Origin: Candidatus Gastranaerophilales bacterium
Lineage (GTDB): Bacteria > Cyanobacteriota > Vampirovibrionia > Gastranaerophilales > Gastranaerophilaceae
Direction: 5' to 3'
Assembly: GCA_944326455.1 (NCBI GenBank)
Contig: CALVEA010000003.1
Span: forward strand, 62,001-126,000
DNA length: 64,000 nucleotides
Within the stretch, counting starts at the first letter, position 1, and the number at the start of each line of letters is the position of its first letter. Below the pieces are notes generated by a model, which made no database searches, was not told the DNA's origin, and worked only from the letters and a program-made list of their open reading frames with translations. Shown here piece by piece: positions 26,330 to 33,710 of the stretch. Position numbers and translations under genes: made by a program.

Positions 26330-26578
26330 TTACCCCTGCATTAAATCATTAACATCAATATTATGTTCTCTAACATAATCAATAAAGCGTGCTTCTTTCT
26401 CGGTCAAGCGTTTTGTGAAGTCTAGGACTTGACCTGTTACACGTTTCCTGCCACTATTAGCACGAACACCGCCCCACTTAGCAACTGTCTTTTCAACTTC
26501 GGCATTTATCTTATCTTGACGTTCTTTAGGTAGTGCTTTGATTAAATCATCATTAGTTATAATTTTAGGTTTAGTCAT
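26330..26578 (-). CDS. Probable antitoxin partner of RelE-type toxin
   Basis: The start at 26578 (MTKPKIITNDDL) is chosen for its GGAG ribosome site eleven bases upstream; an in-frame ATG at 26605 lies inside the toxin gene. The 82-residue basic protein contains GGVRANSGRKR (near 44-54), a G-rich basic motif common in DNA-binding plasmid proteins, and a C-terminal helix EKEARFIDYVREHNID. It overlaps the toxin gene by 8 bases. Antitoxin function is inferred from position; the toxin-first order resembles higBA rather than relBE. Confidence 0.6.
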   Translation of the reverse strand: MTKPKIITNDDLIKALPKERQDKINAEVEKTVAKWGGVRANSGRKRVTGQVLDFTKRLTEKEARFIDYVREHNIDVNDLMQG

Positions 26579-26903
26579 CTGTAAGACTCCTTTTATATCT
26601 TTCAATGTTTCTGACAGCTTGCTTCATATATCGCTTTGGGGCTTCCTGTGTCTTCTTCAATGTGATAAATCCGACTATTATAATCCGTCTGCGGTCATTA
26701 TCATATTGAAAGTATGCACGCACACCTCTGGGTTTGATTTCATACAAGTCATAATCTAACTTATTGATATTCTTGTACTGTGTTCCCAGTATTTCAAAGG
26801 ATTTAATCGCACTTAAGATTTTATCTTGACTGCCTGAGTCTAATTCTGCGTATTGTTCCAATGCTTCTGGTGTGTATTCTGCGGTATATTGTTTATCTGT
26901 CAT
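26571..26903 (-). CDS. RelE/ParE superfamily toxin
   Basis: The 110-residue protein has the RelE fold pattern: YTAEYTPEALEQYAELDSGSQDKILSAIKSF (two helices), YDLYEIKPRGVRAYFQYDNDRRRIIIVGFITLKK (sheet with basic residues) and a helical tail. RelE-like toxins cleave mRNA on the ribosome and ParE-like ones poison gyrase; the EIKPRGVRAYFQYD block fits the mRNA-interferase side better. It is the first gene of the pair and would stabilise the integrated replicon. Confidence 0.85.
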   Translation of the reverse strand: MTDKQYTAEYTPEALEQYAELDSGSQDKILSAIKSFEILGTQYKNINKLDYDLYEIKPRGVRAYFQYDNDRRRIIIVGFITLKKTQEAPKRYMKQAVRNIERYKRSLTDD

Positions 26904-26960
26904 TGTACCTACCTATAGTATAACATGGTTTCGTTGCGTTTTCAAGATGTATATTAAGAA

Positions 26961-27380
26961 TTATATACGTTTATTCTTTGTTCTGTTCTTTATAAATTCA
27001 ATGGTCTGCATTATAAACGCAATAGACTCACGGTCATGTATTCCTAATTCTTTTAAGTTGTTTATTAATTCTGCTTGTACATTTCTTTCCGTATCGCATA
27101 GTTTGTAATCTAATACTAAACCTAATACAAATTCCTTTGACATTCCTAATGCACGTGTCAATGCAATGAAATTAACCAATGACGGAACTTTCTTCTCTTT
27201 CTTTGTCGTACTCTCTAACTCAGATATTACACCAACGCTAACACCTGTTATCTTTGATAGTTCAGCAACAGTCCAACCATTCTTATTCCTTGCACCTTTA
27301 ATCATTGTTAGAGCTTCTAAAGTAGAAGATTTAATGTCATCTATATCAATAATAGGGTTCTTATTTTCAGTTTTATCCAT
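26961..27380 (-). CDS. XRE-family (cI-like) repressor
   Basis: The 139-residue protein has a helix-turn-helix domain: IKGARNKNGWTVAELSKITGVSVGVISELES (about 28-58), then KVPSLVNFIALTRALGMS. The C-terminal part is helical, without a LexA-type peptidase. It is divergent from the excisionase-like gene and the integrase, the usual place for the master repressor of a small integrative element. Several TTAATTCAT-like boxes lie in the shared promoter region. Confidence 0.88.
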   Translation of the reverse strand: MDKTENKNPIIDIDDIKSSTLEALTMIKGARNKNGWTVAELSKITGVSVGVISELESTTKKEKKVPSLVNFIALTRALGMSKEFVLGLVLDYKLCDTERNVQAELINNLKELGIHDRESIAFIMQTIEFIKNRTKNKRI

Positions 27381-27434
27381 AATTACACCTCATTATAGAG
27401 ATTACCATAAAGCATAATTACTTGCAATAATTAT

Positions 27435-27570
27435 GAAGATTTAATTCATAAAAGCAAATAAAAAATTATTATAATTCATTATTGTGAATAAATATTTCGC
27501 AAATGTGTTGACAAGGAAAAACACATGTGTTATAGTTATAATAGCGAATATTTAATTCATTATAGTAGTA
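27435..27570 (+). promoter_or_regulatory. Divergent control region of the element: promoter and repeated boxes
   Basis: A near-ideal sigma-70 promoter for the excisionase/integrase operon is present: TTGACA at 27508-27513, a 17-base spacer, and TATAGT at 27531-27536. TTAATTCAT/ATAATTCAT boxes occur at about 27441, 27472 and 27550. GAATAAATATTTCGC (27486-27500) and GCGAATATTTAATTC flank the promoter as an inverted pair. They are candidate operators of the adjacent repressor. Confidence 0.75.
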
Positions 27571-27592
27571 ATTAACTGAAAGGAAAATTCTT

Positions 27593-27787
27593 ATGAACAC
27601 AGCAACATTTAATTCATTCGGCATAATTAGTATCAAAGATTTTGCTAAACAACTGGGTAAACCAGAAAGCACAATCAGAACATGGAAACTTAGGGGAGAT
27701 ATTCCCGCAACCTGTTTTATAACTATTGGTTCTACTGTGTTTGTTAAAGTTAATCAATTCATAGAGTGCATGGGTTTAACTGCATAA
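27593..27787 (+). CDS. Excisionase-like small HTH protein
   Basis: The 64-residue protein has a MerR/Xis-type winged helix: IISIKDFAKQLGKPESTIRTWKLRGDIPATCF, followed by a short wing and helix VFVKVNQFIECMG. It has the size of recombination directionality factors and lies 13 bases before the integrase with a strong site (AAAGGAAAA) before the ATG. It probably bends attachment-site DNA or regulates the int operon. Confidence 0.8.
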   Translation: MNTATFNSFGIISIKDFAKQLGKPESTIRTWKLRGDIPATCFITIGSTVFVKVNQFIECMGLTA

Positions 27788-27800
27788 GGTAGGTACAGCA

Positions 27801-28841
27801 ATGACAGTTGAAAGACATGAAAATGGTAAATGGTATTGCAGGTTTCAAAGTGGTGTTGGGATACGACCACATAGATTATGTCGTGGTGCTACTACGAGAA
27901 AAGAAGCCGAAGCATTTGAAAATGCTCTAAAGTACAAGATAGAGCAACAAAAGAATGGTGTAATACCTAAAGACCAAAAGAATGTTTATTTTAACCGTCT
28001 TATTGAACTATATAAGAAACATGCTAAAACTAATCACAAGAAGTATAAGAACCAGATATATTATCTTCATGGCTTGGAAAAGTATTTTAATAATGGTAAA
28101 CCTGTTAATACGATTAAACCAGAGGATATTCTAAAATATATTGAATACCTTAAAAATAGTGGGAAACGTGGAAAACGAAAGAACTCCAGTATAAACAGAT
28201 TTCTTGAAATCTTAAGTAAGATGTTTAATTTGGCTATTGATAACGGTGAATTAACCGACAATCCACTTAGGAAAGTACCTAAATTAAAAGAAGATAATCA
28301 TAAAATAAGGTTCTTAACCGACGAAGAAGAAAACAGATTATATGCAAGCATTGACCTTAAAGCACCGTATTTAAGACCAATAGTAACTACAGCCCTACAA
28401 ACAGGAATGCGTAGGGGTGAAATCTTTGGCATGAAATGGGATAATATAGATTTAAACAATCGCAATATCTATGTATTAGACACTAAATCTGGTAAAAGTC
28501 GTGAAATTCCTATATCAGATAAATTGTATAAAATATTACAATCTATACCGAGAATATCTGAATATGTATTTATAAACCCTAAAACTAATCAACCGTATGT
28601 GGATATTAAGAAATCTTTTAATCTTGTAAGGGAATACGCAGAAATTAAAAACTTCTGTTTTCACGACCTTCGGCATACTTTCGCTACACGTATGGTAATG
28701 GCAGGGGTGGACTTATTTACCTTAATGGAAATACTAGGGCATACCAACGTAACAACTACTATGCGATATGCTCACGTAATTCCGGGTAGGAAAATGGAAG
28801 CAATTAATAAACTGGGAAATTATAACAAGTATTCCAATTAA
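27801..28841 (+). CDS. int: Tyrosine recombinase / integrase
   Basis: The 346-residue protein has an N-terminal arm-binding domain (GKWYCRFQSGVGIRPHRLCRG), a SAM-like core-binding domain (about 65-150) and the catalytic domain. The catalytic residues are visible: Arg in TGMRRGEIFGMKW, HDLRHTFATRM (His-x-x-Arg), the later His in LGHTNVTTTMRYAH, and the nucleophile Tyr in that block. It would insert the element at a tRNA 3' end; tRNA-Met starts 624 bases downstream with its 3' end facing the gene. Confidence 0.97.
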   Translation: MTVERHENGKWYCRFQSGVGIRPHRLCRGATTRKEAEAFENALKYKIEQQKNGVIPKDQKNVYFNRLIELYKKHAKTNHKKYKNQIYYLHGLEKYFNNGKPVNTIKPEDILKYIEYLKNSGKRGKRKNSSINRFLEILSKMFNLAIDNGELTDNPLRKVPKLKEDNHKIRFLTDEEENRLYASIDLKAPYLRPIVTTALQTGMRRGEIFGMKWDNIDLNNRNIYVLDTKSGKSREIPISDKLYKILQSIPRISEYVFINPKTNQPYVDIKKSFNLVREYAEIKNFCFHDLRHTFATRMVMAGVDLFTLMEILGHTNVTTTMRYAHVIPGRKMEAINKLGNYNKYSN

Positions 28842-28856
28842 GAAAGGAGAATAAAA

Positions 28857-29258
28857 ATGGAAGAAATTAATTTGTATACATTAGACATGAATAAAAGATA
28901 TGAATTTATGGCAACGGTAGGTAAACGTGTTATTGATGAAATACACCCTAAACATTGGGGAATTAGAATACCAGATTATTGGAACAAAGAACGCATTATA
29001 TTGAATAATGTGAAAATATTTAATGGTAATGAATATGTTGACTTTGAACCAGAAATTAAAATGGAGTTAGGCAAGCAATTTAAAACTACCTGTGAGTATG
29101 ACATTATTACATTTAACGCTCGTGTAGGTACTATTGATACTTATTGTGGGTGTTATGATGATGACAGCAGAAGCAATAGTTGTAATAGGGTTAGAAGATT
29201 AATAAGACCTACCAAATTAGAAATTGTATCAAAAGCACCAGGCTTAGATGTTGCATAA
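28857..29258 (+). CDS. Element-encoded hypothetical protein
   Basis: The 133-residue protein has an excellent ribosome site (AAAGGAG) 8 bases before the ATG and follows int by 15 bases, so it belongs to the same operon. It is soluble, with a beta-rich middle (IILNNVKIFNGNEYVDFEPEIKMELG) and a Cys pair TYCGCYDDDSRSNSC near 99-113. No family is recognised. As cargo at the tRNA end of the element it could be an accessory or superinfection function; that is speculation. Confidence 0.65.
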   Translation: MEEINLYTLDMNKRYEFMATVGKRVIDEIHPKHWGIRIPDYWNKERIILNNVKIFNGNEYVDFEPEIKMELGKQFKTTCEYDIITFNARVGTIDTYCGCYDDDSRSNSCNRVRRLIRPTKLEIVSKAPGLDVA

Positions 29259-29394
29259 GTTTTATTCTGATGTAGTATTACTAGCCACTCTATTATAGGG
29301 TGGCTTTTCTTTATGTATACAATATTCATTCAATCCTTAGTATAATAACCTTTTGAAAATCTATATAAATCTACAACGAACACAACTCATTATA

Positions 29395-29456
29395 ATAGTT
29401 TATAATTCATAAGAACAGTATTTAATTCAAATCAGAAAGTGGACACAATATGGACA
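29395..29456. other. Possible integrase arm sites next to tRNA-Met
   Basis: ATAATTCAT and TTTAATTCA, related to boxes near the xis promoter, occur at about 29402 and 29421. GGACA is repeated at 29441 and 29452, an 11-bp spacing. All lie between the last element gene and the tRNA 3' end, where the attachment site should be. No second copy of the tRNA 3' end was found at the left end of the element. Confidence 0.4.
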
Positions 29457-29464
29457 TAAAAATA

Positions 29465-29538
29465 TAGCTGGGGGGAGACTCGAACTCCCAACCTTACGGG
29501 TATGAGCCGTACACTCTCACCAGTTGAGCTACCCAGCC
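29465..29538 (-). tRNA. tRNA-Met (CAT)
   Basis: The minus strand folds as a complete cloverleaf. The acceptor GGCTGGG pairs with CCCAGCT (one G-U), the D arm is GCTC...GAG, the anticodon arm ACGGCTCATACCCGT gives CAT, and the T arm contains GTTCGAGTC. The discriminator is A and CCA is not encoded. A C1-A72 mismatch is absent, so it is an elongator tRNA-Met (or a tRNA-Ile2 if the C is modified). Confidence 0.93.
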
Positions 29539-29578
29539 ATTTAATAAATTCTATTTAGTTGTCAATTCTGGCTTTAGG

Positions 29579-29841
29579 TCTCACGGGTATGAGCCGTGCG
29601 CTCTCACCAACTGAGCTACCTTGCCATAAAATTTATACTATTCATTTTTCATCGGCTCAGTTGCTTCGAGCGCTGCTCTCACGATTTCTATAATCTCGTT
29701 CGTTACACTCACTCGGGGAGCTACCTTGCCATAATTATCATACTAAATTATCACCCGGTACCGCTCAAATCCTGAAACAAGTTCAGGACACCATTATTTC
29801 TAGCTCGCTTCGCTCACAGAACTAATGTCGGCTACCTTGCC
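29579..29841 (-). pseudogene. Degenerate tRNA-Met 5' fragments in tandem
   Basis: The minus strand at 29625-29579 reads as the 5' half of a tRNA-Met: GGCAAGGTAGCTCAGTTGG, then GAGAGCGC and an ACGGCTCATACCCGT anticodon arm. It then breaks off without T arm or 3' acceptor strand. The 11-13 bases of the same 5' end (GGCAAGGTAGC) recur at 29730 and 29841, about 105-111 bases apart. The sequences between differ. They look like remnants of tRNA genes broken by repeated insertion or deletion. Confidence 0.7.
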
Positions 29842-29922
29842 ATAATTTACCCTATTTATTTGTCATCAGCTTGGTAATACCAAACCGCCAGACCATTCTC
29901 TCACAAACATTTTCAAATTTCA

Positions 29923-29956
29923 AGTAAAAAAGAAGAACCGGCTAAAAACCGGTTCT
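29923..29956 (-). terminator. Rho-independent terminator
   Basis: On the minus strand AGAACCGG and CCGGTTCT (29956-29934) pair around a 7-base loop and are followed by TCTTTTTTA. It lies just after the stop codon of the gene ending at 29972. Confidence 0.88.
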
Positions 29957-29971
29957 CTTTGATTAATCAAA

Positions 29972-30322
29972 CTATTTTTGAATAGGAGGTTGTACCGCTC
30001 CAGGACCTTCCATACCTCTCGGCGGCATTGGTCTGTCTGGTCTTCCGAATTTATCCATGTGTTTCATGTGATGTTTATGGAATTTTCTAAAATCACCTCT
30101 GTCAAAGTGTTGTGCAAAACCCGGACGCATCATGAACTGGCATCCGCATGGACAAGGCATCATCATTGGCGGTTTATGGAGTGCAGCAAACAAGCTCAAT
30201 GCACAAAATACACCGACAAAGCTTCCTAACGCCACTACCAAAAATTTTCTAAATCCCTTTGAATGACAGAAGCAATTGCATTTTTCTTCTTTAACTTCTA
30301 CATTGTGGTTTTCATCTGACAT
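29972..30322 (-). CDS. Small membrane protein rich in Cys, His and Met
   Basis: The 116-residue protein has a short cytoplasmic head with CNCFCH (near 15-20), one membrane helix (FLVVALGSFVGVFCALSLFAA) and an outside tail. The tail contains PPMMMPCPCGCQFMM and an HFDRGDFRKFHKHHMKHM block, ending in a Pro/Gly-rich part. The residue bias suggests binding of copper or another soft metal, which is inference. GAGGAC lies before the ATG. It is divergent from the C_GCAxxG_C_C gene and close to thiol-redox genes. Confidence 0.65.
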   Translation of the reverse strand: MSDENHNVEVKEEKCNCFCHSKGFRKFLVVALGSFVGVFCALSLFAALHKPPMMMPCPCGCQFMMRPGFAQHFDRGDFRKFHKHHMKHMDKFGRPDRPMPPRGMEGPGAVQPPIQK

Positions 30323-30425
30323 AATTTGTCCTCCTTTAGGTTTAATTTTTAAACAATAAACTCACTTCATAATCATAACGATTTTTTTAATAGAATGGTT
30401 CATTTTTTTATACTAAAATATTTTT

Positions 30426-30920
30426 ATGAAAGATTATTCGGAAATAGCGGCACATAATTTTTTAACCGGTTATAACTGTGCTCAGTCAGTATTTTTAACC
30501 TTTGCAGACAGGTACAATATTAATCCCGAAACAGCTTTGAAGCTTTCTTCTTCATTCGGCGGCGGCATGGGAAGGCTAAGAGAAGTATGCGGAGCCGTAT
30601 CTGCTATGTTTATGATTGCCGGACTGGAGAAAGGTTATATTGCACCTGCAGATATGGAAGCTAAAACTCAGCATTATAAACTTATTCAAGAATTAGCCAA
30701 TGAGTTTAAAAGCGAATTTGATACAATTATCTGCCGGGAACTTTTAGGGCTTCCACCCGGAGCAGATGAGCCGGAACCGTCCAAAAGAACTGAAGAGTAC
30801 TATCATTCAAGACCTTGCGAAAAGTTTATCCGCTATGCTGCAAAAATTATTGAAACAAAATTATTAAATGAGCGGAGAGAAAACTTTCCAGTAAAGGTAA
30901 AGACTCACCAGCACAAGTAA
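30426..30920 (+). CDS. C_GCAxxG_C_C family redox-type protein
   Basis: The 164-residue protein matches the family defined by the spaced pattern C-GCAxxG-C-C: NCAQSV near 18, GGGMGRLREVCGAVSAMFMIAG near 43-63, then a Cys in IICRELLG near 103 and PCEKFIRYAA near 130. The conserved cysteines are thought to bind a metal or take part in electron transfer; the biochemical role is not known. Its 3' end overlaps the convergent CcdA-like gene by 57 bases. It has no signal peptide. Confidence 0.88.
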   Translation: MKDYSEIAAHNFLTGYNCAQSVFLTFADRYNINPETALKLSSSFGGGMGRLREVCGAVSAMFMIAGLEKGYIAPADMEAKTQHYKLIQELANEFKSEFDTIICRELLGLPPGADEPEPSKRTEEYYHSRPCEKFIRYAAKIIETKLLNERRENFPVKVKTHQHK

Positions 30921-31565
30921 CAATCCGCTGAACTTTAGCAAGCCCTCTGTAAATGCTGCTATTGATTTAAGGTTTTTGACTCCGGATGTAAACAAACCTG
31001 CGACAATTAAAATAACACCTTGCCCCAGTGCGAACATAAAGAGCAGCAAGACCGCAAATGTAAGATTTTTCCCCATTGCCGCAAAAGCCATTATCCCGGC
31101 GAGAATCGGAGTTGAGCACGGAGTTCCGGCAAGAGCAAAAGTTATCCCTAAAAGTGTTGGATATAATATTAAAGACGACCCGTTATTCACAGGCATGGAT
31201 TTAACGATTACCGGTAATTCAAAATCTAGGATATCAAGTAATTTTAACCCCATTACCAGAAGAAGTGATGCCATTAACAGCGTAAAATATCCTCCGAATG
31301 CTGAAGCAAAAACACTCCCTGTTACAGCACAAAGTATTCCTATTACACTAAAAACAATTGCTGTTCCAAAAATAAAGAAGCACAACTGAACAAAAGTTCT
31401 TAAGGGAGTTTCTTTTGAATAACCTCCGACATAACCTATGATAAGCGGGAGCATTGCAAGGGAACACGGGGACACAGATGCAATAACTCCGCCTAAAAAT
31501 GCAGCACCCAGCAATAAATACCAAGCACTGGCACCATTTGAAAATATTTGTACTAAATTATTCAT
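30864..31565 (-). CDS. CcdA/DsbD-like transmembrane thiol-disulfide carrier
   Basis: The 233-residue protein has six membrane helices with the Cys and Pro marks of the family: GGVIASVSPCSLAMLPLIIGYVGGY in helix 1 and FALAGTPCSTPILAGIMA in helix 4. Such proteins pass electrons from cytoplasmic thioredoxin to extracytoplasmic thiol partners. It overlaps the upstream thioredoxin-like gene by 8 bases, which makes the pair a split DsbD-like system: a membrane carrier plus an exported thioredoxin. Its end overlaps the convergent C_GCAxxG_C_C gene. Confidence 0.92.
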   Translation of the reverse strand: MNNLVQIFSNGASAWYLLLGAAFLGGVIASVSPCSLAMLPLIIGYVGGYSKETPLRTFVQLCFFIFGTAIVFSVIGILCAVTGSVFASAFGGYFTLLMASLLLVMGLKLLDILDFELPVIVKSMPVNNGSSLILYPTLLGITFALAGTPCSTPILAGIMAFAAMGKNLTFAVLLLFMFALGQGVILIVAGLFTSGVKNLKSIAAFTEGLLKFSGLLLVLVSLYLYWKVFSPLI

Positions 31566-31950
31566 GAACTATTTCCTTAAAATAATTTTCAAGAATCTTC
31601 GGCTGGATAGCGCCTTCTATTCTTCTTGTCATATTTCCGTCTGAATCCTTAAAGATTGTTGTCGGAACAAGTTTTACCTGATATTCTCTGATTAGTTCTT
31701 TAGTTCTGTTATCTTTTTGAGTTACATCAATTTTCTGTAATGTAATTTTATTAGCATAACCCGGATAAACCTCTTCAAAGACTTTTTCGAGTTCTTGACA
31801 CTCATAACACATAGGTGAAGAAAATTTAATAATTTCCGGACCGGATGCAAGGGACGGTAAAACAGCCACGTTTTTATCTCTTGTTAATCCAAAATAAACC
31901 GCGAGCGGAACTAAAAAAATAAGTAAAATAATTAAAACATTTTTTTTCAT
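31558..31950 (-). CDS. Membrane-anchored or exported thioredoxin-like protein
   Basis: The start at 31950 (MKKNVLIILLIFLVPLAVYF) follows AAGGAGAG and opens with a signal anchor; an in-frame ATG at 31974 lacks a ribosome site. The 130-residue protein has the thioredoxin active site SPMCYEC and the cis-Pro segment VKLVPTTIFKDSDG. It probably receives electrons from the CcdA-like protein encoded by the overlapping next gene and reduces disulfides outside the cytoplasm. Confidence 0.9.
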   Translation of the reverse strand: MKKNVLIILLIFLVPLAVYFGLTRDKNVAVLPSLASGPEIIKFSSPMCYECQELEKVFEEVYPGYANKITLQKIDVTQKDNRTKELIREYQVKLVPTTIFKDSDGNMTRRIEGAIQPKILENYFKEIVHE

Positions 31951-32041
31951 AGATATACTCTCCTTACTAAGCATATCATAGAATACAATATAATAATAAT
32001 TATTTAATTACCAATATGGAGAATTATTCGTATTTTTAAAC

Positions 32042-32073
32042 AAAAAAAAGCGGATTAGTTTAATCCAATCCGC
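32042..32073 (-). terminator. Rho-independent terminator of marR-emrA operon
   Basis: On the minus strand GCGGATT and AATCCGC (32073-32050) pair around ten bases and run into eight T. It lies about 30 bases after the adaptor stop codon. Confidence 0.88.
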
Positions 32074-32100
32074 CGTGATATGGAATTATAATTGCTGTAT

Positions 32101-33108
32101 TTATTTTGTTTTAATCTTTGGCACAACAGACATCCCGGGAATAATCGGATACTCATTCTGGTCTATCTTTTCCGTAAACACTATTTTCACAGGAATTCTT
32201 TGTACAATCTTAACGAAAGAACCAACAGCATTTTCAGGAGGGAAAAGACTGGCTTTTGCCCCTGAACTTCTTTGTATACTGTCAATTTTACCTTTGAAAA
32301 CTTTTCCCGGATAGGTGTCTATTTTTATATCAACCGGCATGCCGGGTTTCATACCTCTAATCTGAGTTTCTTTGTAGTTAGCTACAATCCATACGTCATT
32401 TGGAACTATGACGAACAGAGGAGTTCCCGGTTGAACCATCATACCGACTTCAACTTTTTTATTTGAAACCGTTCCGTCAATCGGAGCCAAAACATCGGTG
32501 TATTCTAAAGCCAGTTCTGCAGCTCTTTTTTGAGCTTTTAAAACATTCAACTCCGCATCTGCAACTTTCGCGCTTTTAGACGGATCTGAGGAGAAAATTG
32601 ACTGCTCTGCTGTTGTTTGTCTTGCCTGAACAGATTCTAAATTAGTTACAGCTTTATCAAGAGTTTGTTTTGAAACAGCTCCGGCTTCATAAAGATTTTG
32701 GTATCTTTCAAGATCTTTCTTAGCAAGCTCAATTTCAGAATTTGCGGCATTTAAGTTTGCATGCGCATTTTGTTGGTTTAATAATGCTCTTTCGTATTGC
32801 GCAGTTGCTTGCTGAAGTTTAACTTCGTAATCAACTTTATCAATCACGGCAACAACATCACCAGCCTTAACCTTTTGGTTATCTTCAACGAGAACTTTTA
32901 CTATTTGACCTGATACTTTTGGAGAAACTGATACTGTTGTTGTTTCAACATAAGCATCATCTGTTGACTGGTATTTTGTAAACTCATATACTAAAAATCC
33001 GACAATAACCAGTACAATCGCTCCGAACAATATTACCCAGTAGCGTTTCGTGTGTAGTTTATTTTTCCCTTCTCCGTTTTCCGTTTGAATATCTTTTTCT
33101 TCACTCAT
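32101..33108 (-). CDS. EmrA/HlyD-family efflux adaptor (membrane fusion protein)
   Basis: The 335-residue protein has a short cytoplasmic tail, one membrane helix (VILFGAIVLVIVGFLVYEF, about 28-46), a split biotinyl-lipoyl-like domain (VKVLVEDNQKVKAGDVVAVIDKVDYEV and ...ELALEYTDVLAPIDGTVSNKKVEVG), an alpha-hairpin of about 90 residues and a beta-barrel. EmrA-type adaptors link an MFS drug pump to an outer-membrane channel. It is co-transcribed with marR and divergent from an outer-membrane factor, but no inner-membrane pump gene is found beside it. Confidence 0.95.
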   Translation of the reverse strand: MSEEKDIQTENGEGKNKLHTKRYWVILFGAIVLVIVGFLVYEFTKYQSTDDAYVETTTVSVSPKVSGQIVKVLVEDNQKVKAGDVVAVIDKVDYEVKLQQATAQYERALLNQQNAHANLNAANSEIELAKKDLERYQNLYEAGAVSKQTLDKAVTNLESVQARQTTAEQSIFSSDPSKSAKVADAELNVLKAQKRAAELALEYTDVLAPIDGTVSNKKVEVGMMVQPGTPLFVIVPNDVWIVANYKETQIRGMKPGMPVDIKIDTYPGKVFKGKIDSIQRSSGAKASLFPPENAVGSFVKIVQRIPVKIVFTEKIDQNEYPIIPGMSVVPKIKTK

Positions 33109-33118
33109 AATTTCACCT

Positions 33119-33592
33119 TTATATTTGTATTTCTAATGATTCACTTAAAATATCTCTTAATTCTTTTAGCAAGGTCTTGACCTTGTCCAAATCCCTGTTA
33201 ACAACTTTTTCTCTTACAAGTTCCATGTGTGGTCTTATAGTATTTGTAATATCTTTTGTTTTTTTAATACCGGCTTCTGTCAGCTCTGCAATCTTAACAG
33301 GTCTATTATTTTTAATGGCAAGCTTTCTGTTCACCAATCCTTTTTTTTCAAGGCTATCCAAAAGCTTTCCTGTATTTGCCCTGTCCCTTAAGATTATTTT
33401 TGCCAAATCTCTTTGACAAATTGCGGGATTACATAACAATGTATCAAGGATTCCAAATTCTTCTATTGATAATTCATGTATATTGAATTTTTCAAAAAGT
33501 TGGTTACCCAGCATTTTACAATACTTAGCGGTAAGTTCTATTTCATAAAATATTGAATCTGTAAAATGGTTCCCCAATACCGTCTCTTTCAC
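33119..33592 (-). CDS. MarR family transcriptional regulator
   Basis: The 157-residue protein has the MarR winged helix: SIEEFGILDTLLCNPAICQRDLAKIILRDRANTGKLLDSLEKKGLVNRK, then a wing RPVKIAELTEAG and long C-terminal dimerisation helices. MarR proteins usually repress efflux genes until a phenolic ligand binds. It is 10 bases upstream of the adaptor and divergent from the outer-membrane factor, and a palindrome overlapping the promoter between them fits autoregulation. Confidence 0.93.
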   Translation of the reverse strand: MKETVLGNHFTDSIFYEIELTAKYCKMLGNQLFEKFNIHELSIEEFGILDTLLCNPAICQRDLAKIILRDRANTGKLLDSLEKKGLVNRKLAIKNNRPVKIAELTEAGIKKTKDITNTIRPHMELVREKVVNRDLDKVKTLLKELRDILSESLEIQI

Positions 33593-33643
33593 GATAAATC
33601 CTTTTTGTAAATCCTCTCAACAGTGTATGTTTTTTTATCAACC

Positions 33644-33674
33644 TGTTGCATTTGCAACATATTTATGCTATCAT
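33644..33674 (+). promoter_or_regulatory. Promoter with overlapping MarR-type palindrome
   Basis: TGTTGCA and TGCAACA form a palindrome with a 2-base spacer at 33644-33659. It overlaps a -35 (TTGCAT, 33646-33651); a -10 (TATCAT, 33669-33674) follows at 17 bases. The promoter points to the outer-membrane factor gene, and the site lies between it and marR, so MarR probably controls both directions. Confidence 0.7.
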
Positions 33675-33710
33675 TTATTTTAGAAAAAATCAAGTACTTG
33701 GAGAAAAGAG

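Noticed and set aside
24748..29538. Prophage
   Set aside because: No capsid, portal, terminase, tail or lysis gene is present; integrase, repressor and iterons are explained by a small integrative replicon.
29579..29625. Functional second tRNA-Met
   Set aside because: Only the 5' half and anticodon arm are present; T arm and 3' acceptor strand are missing.
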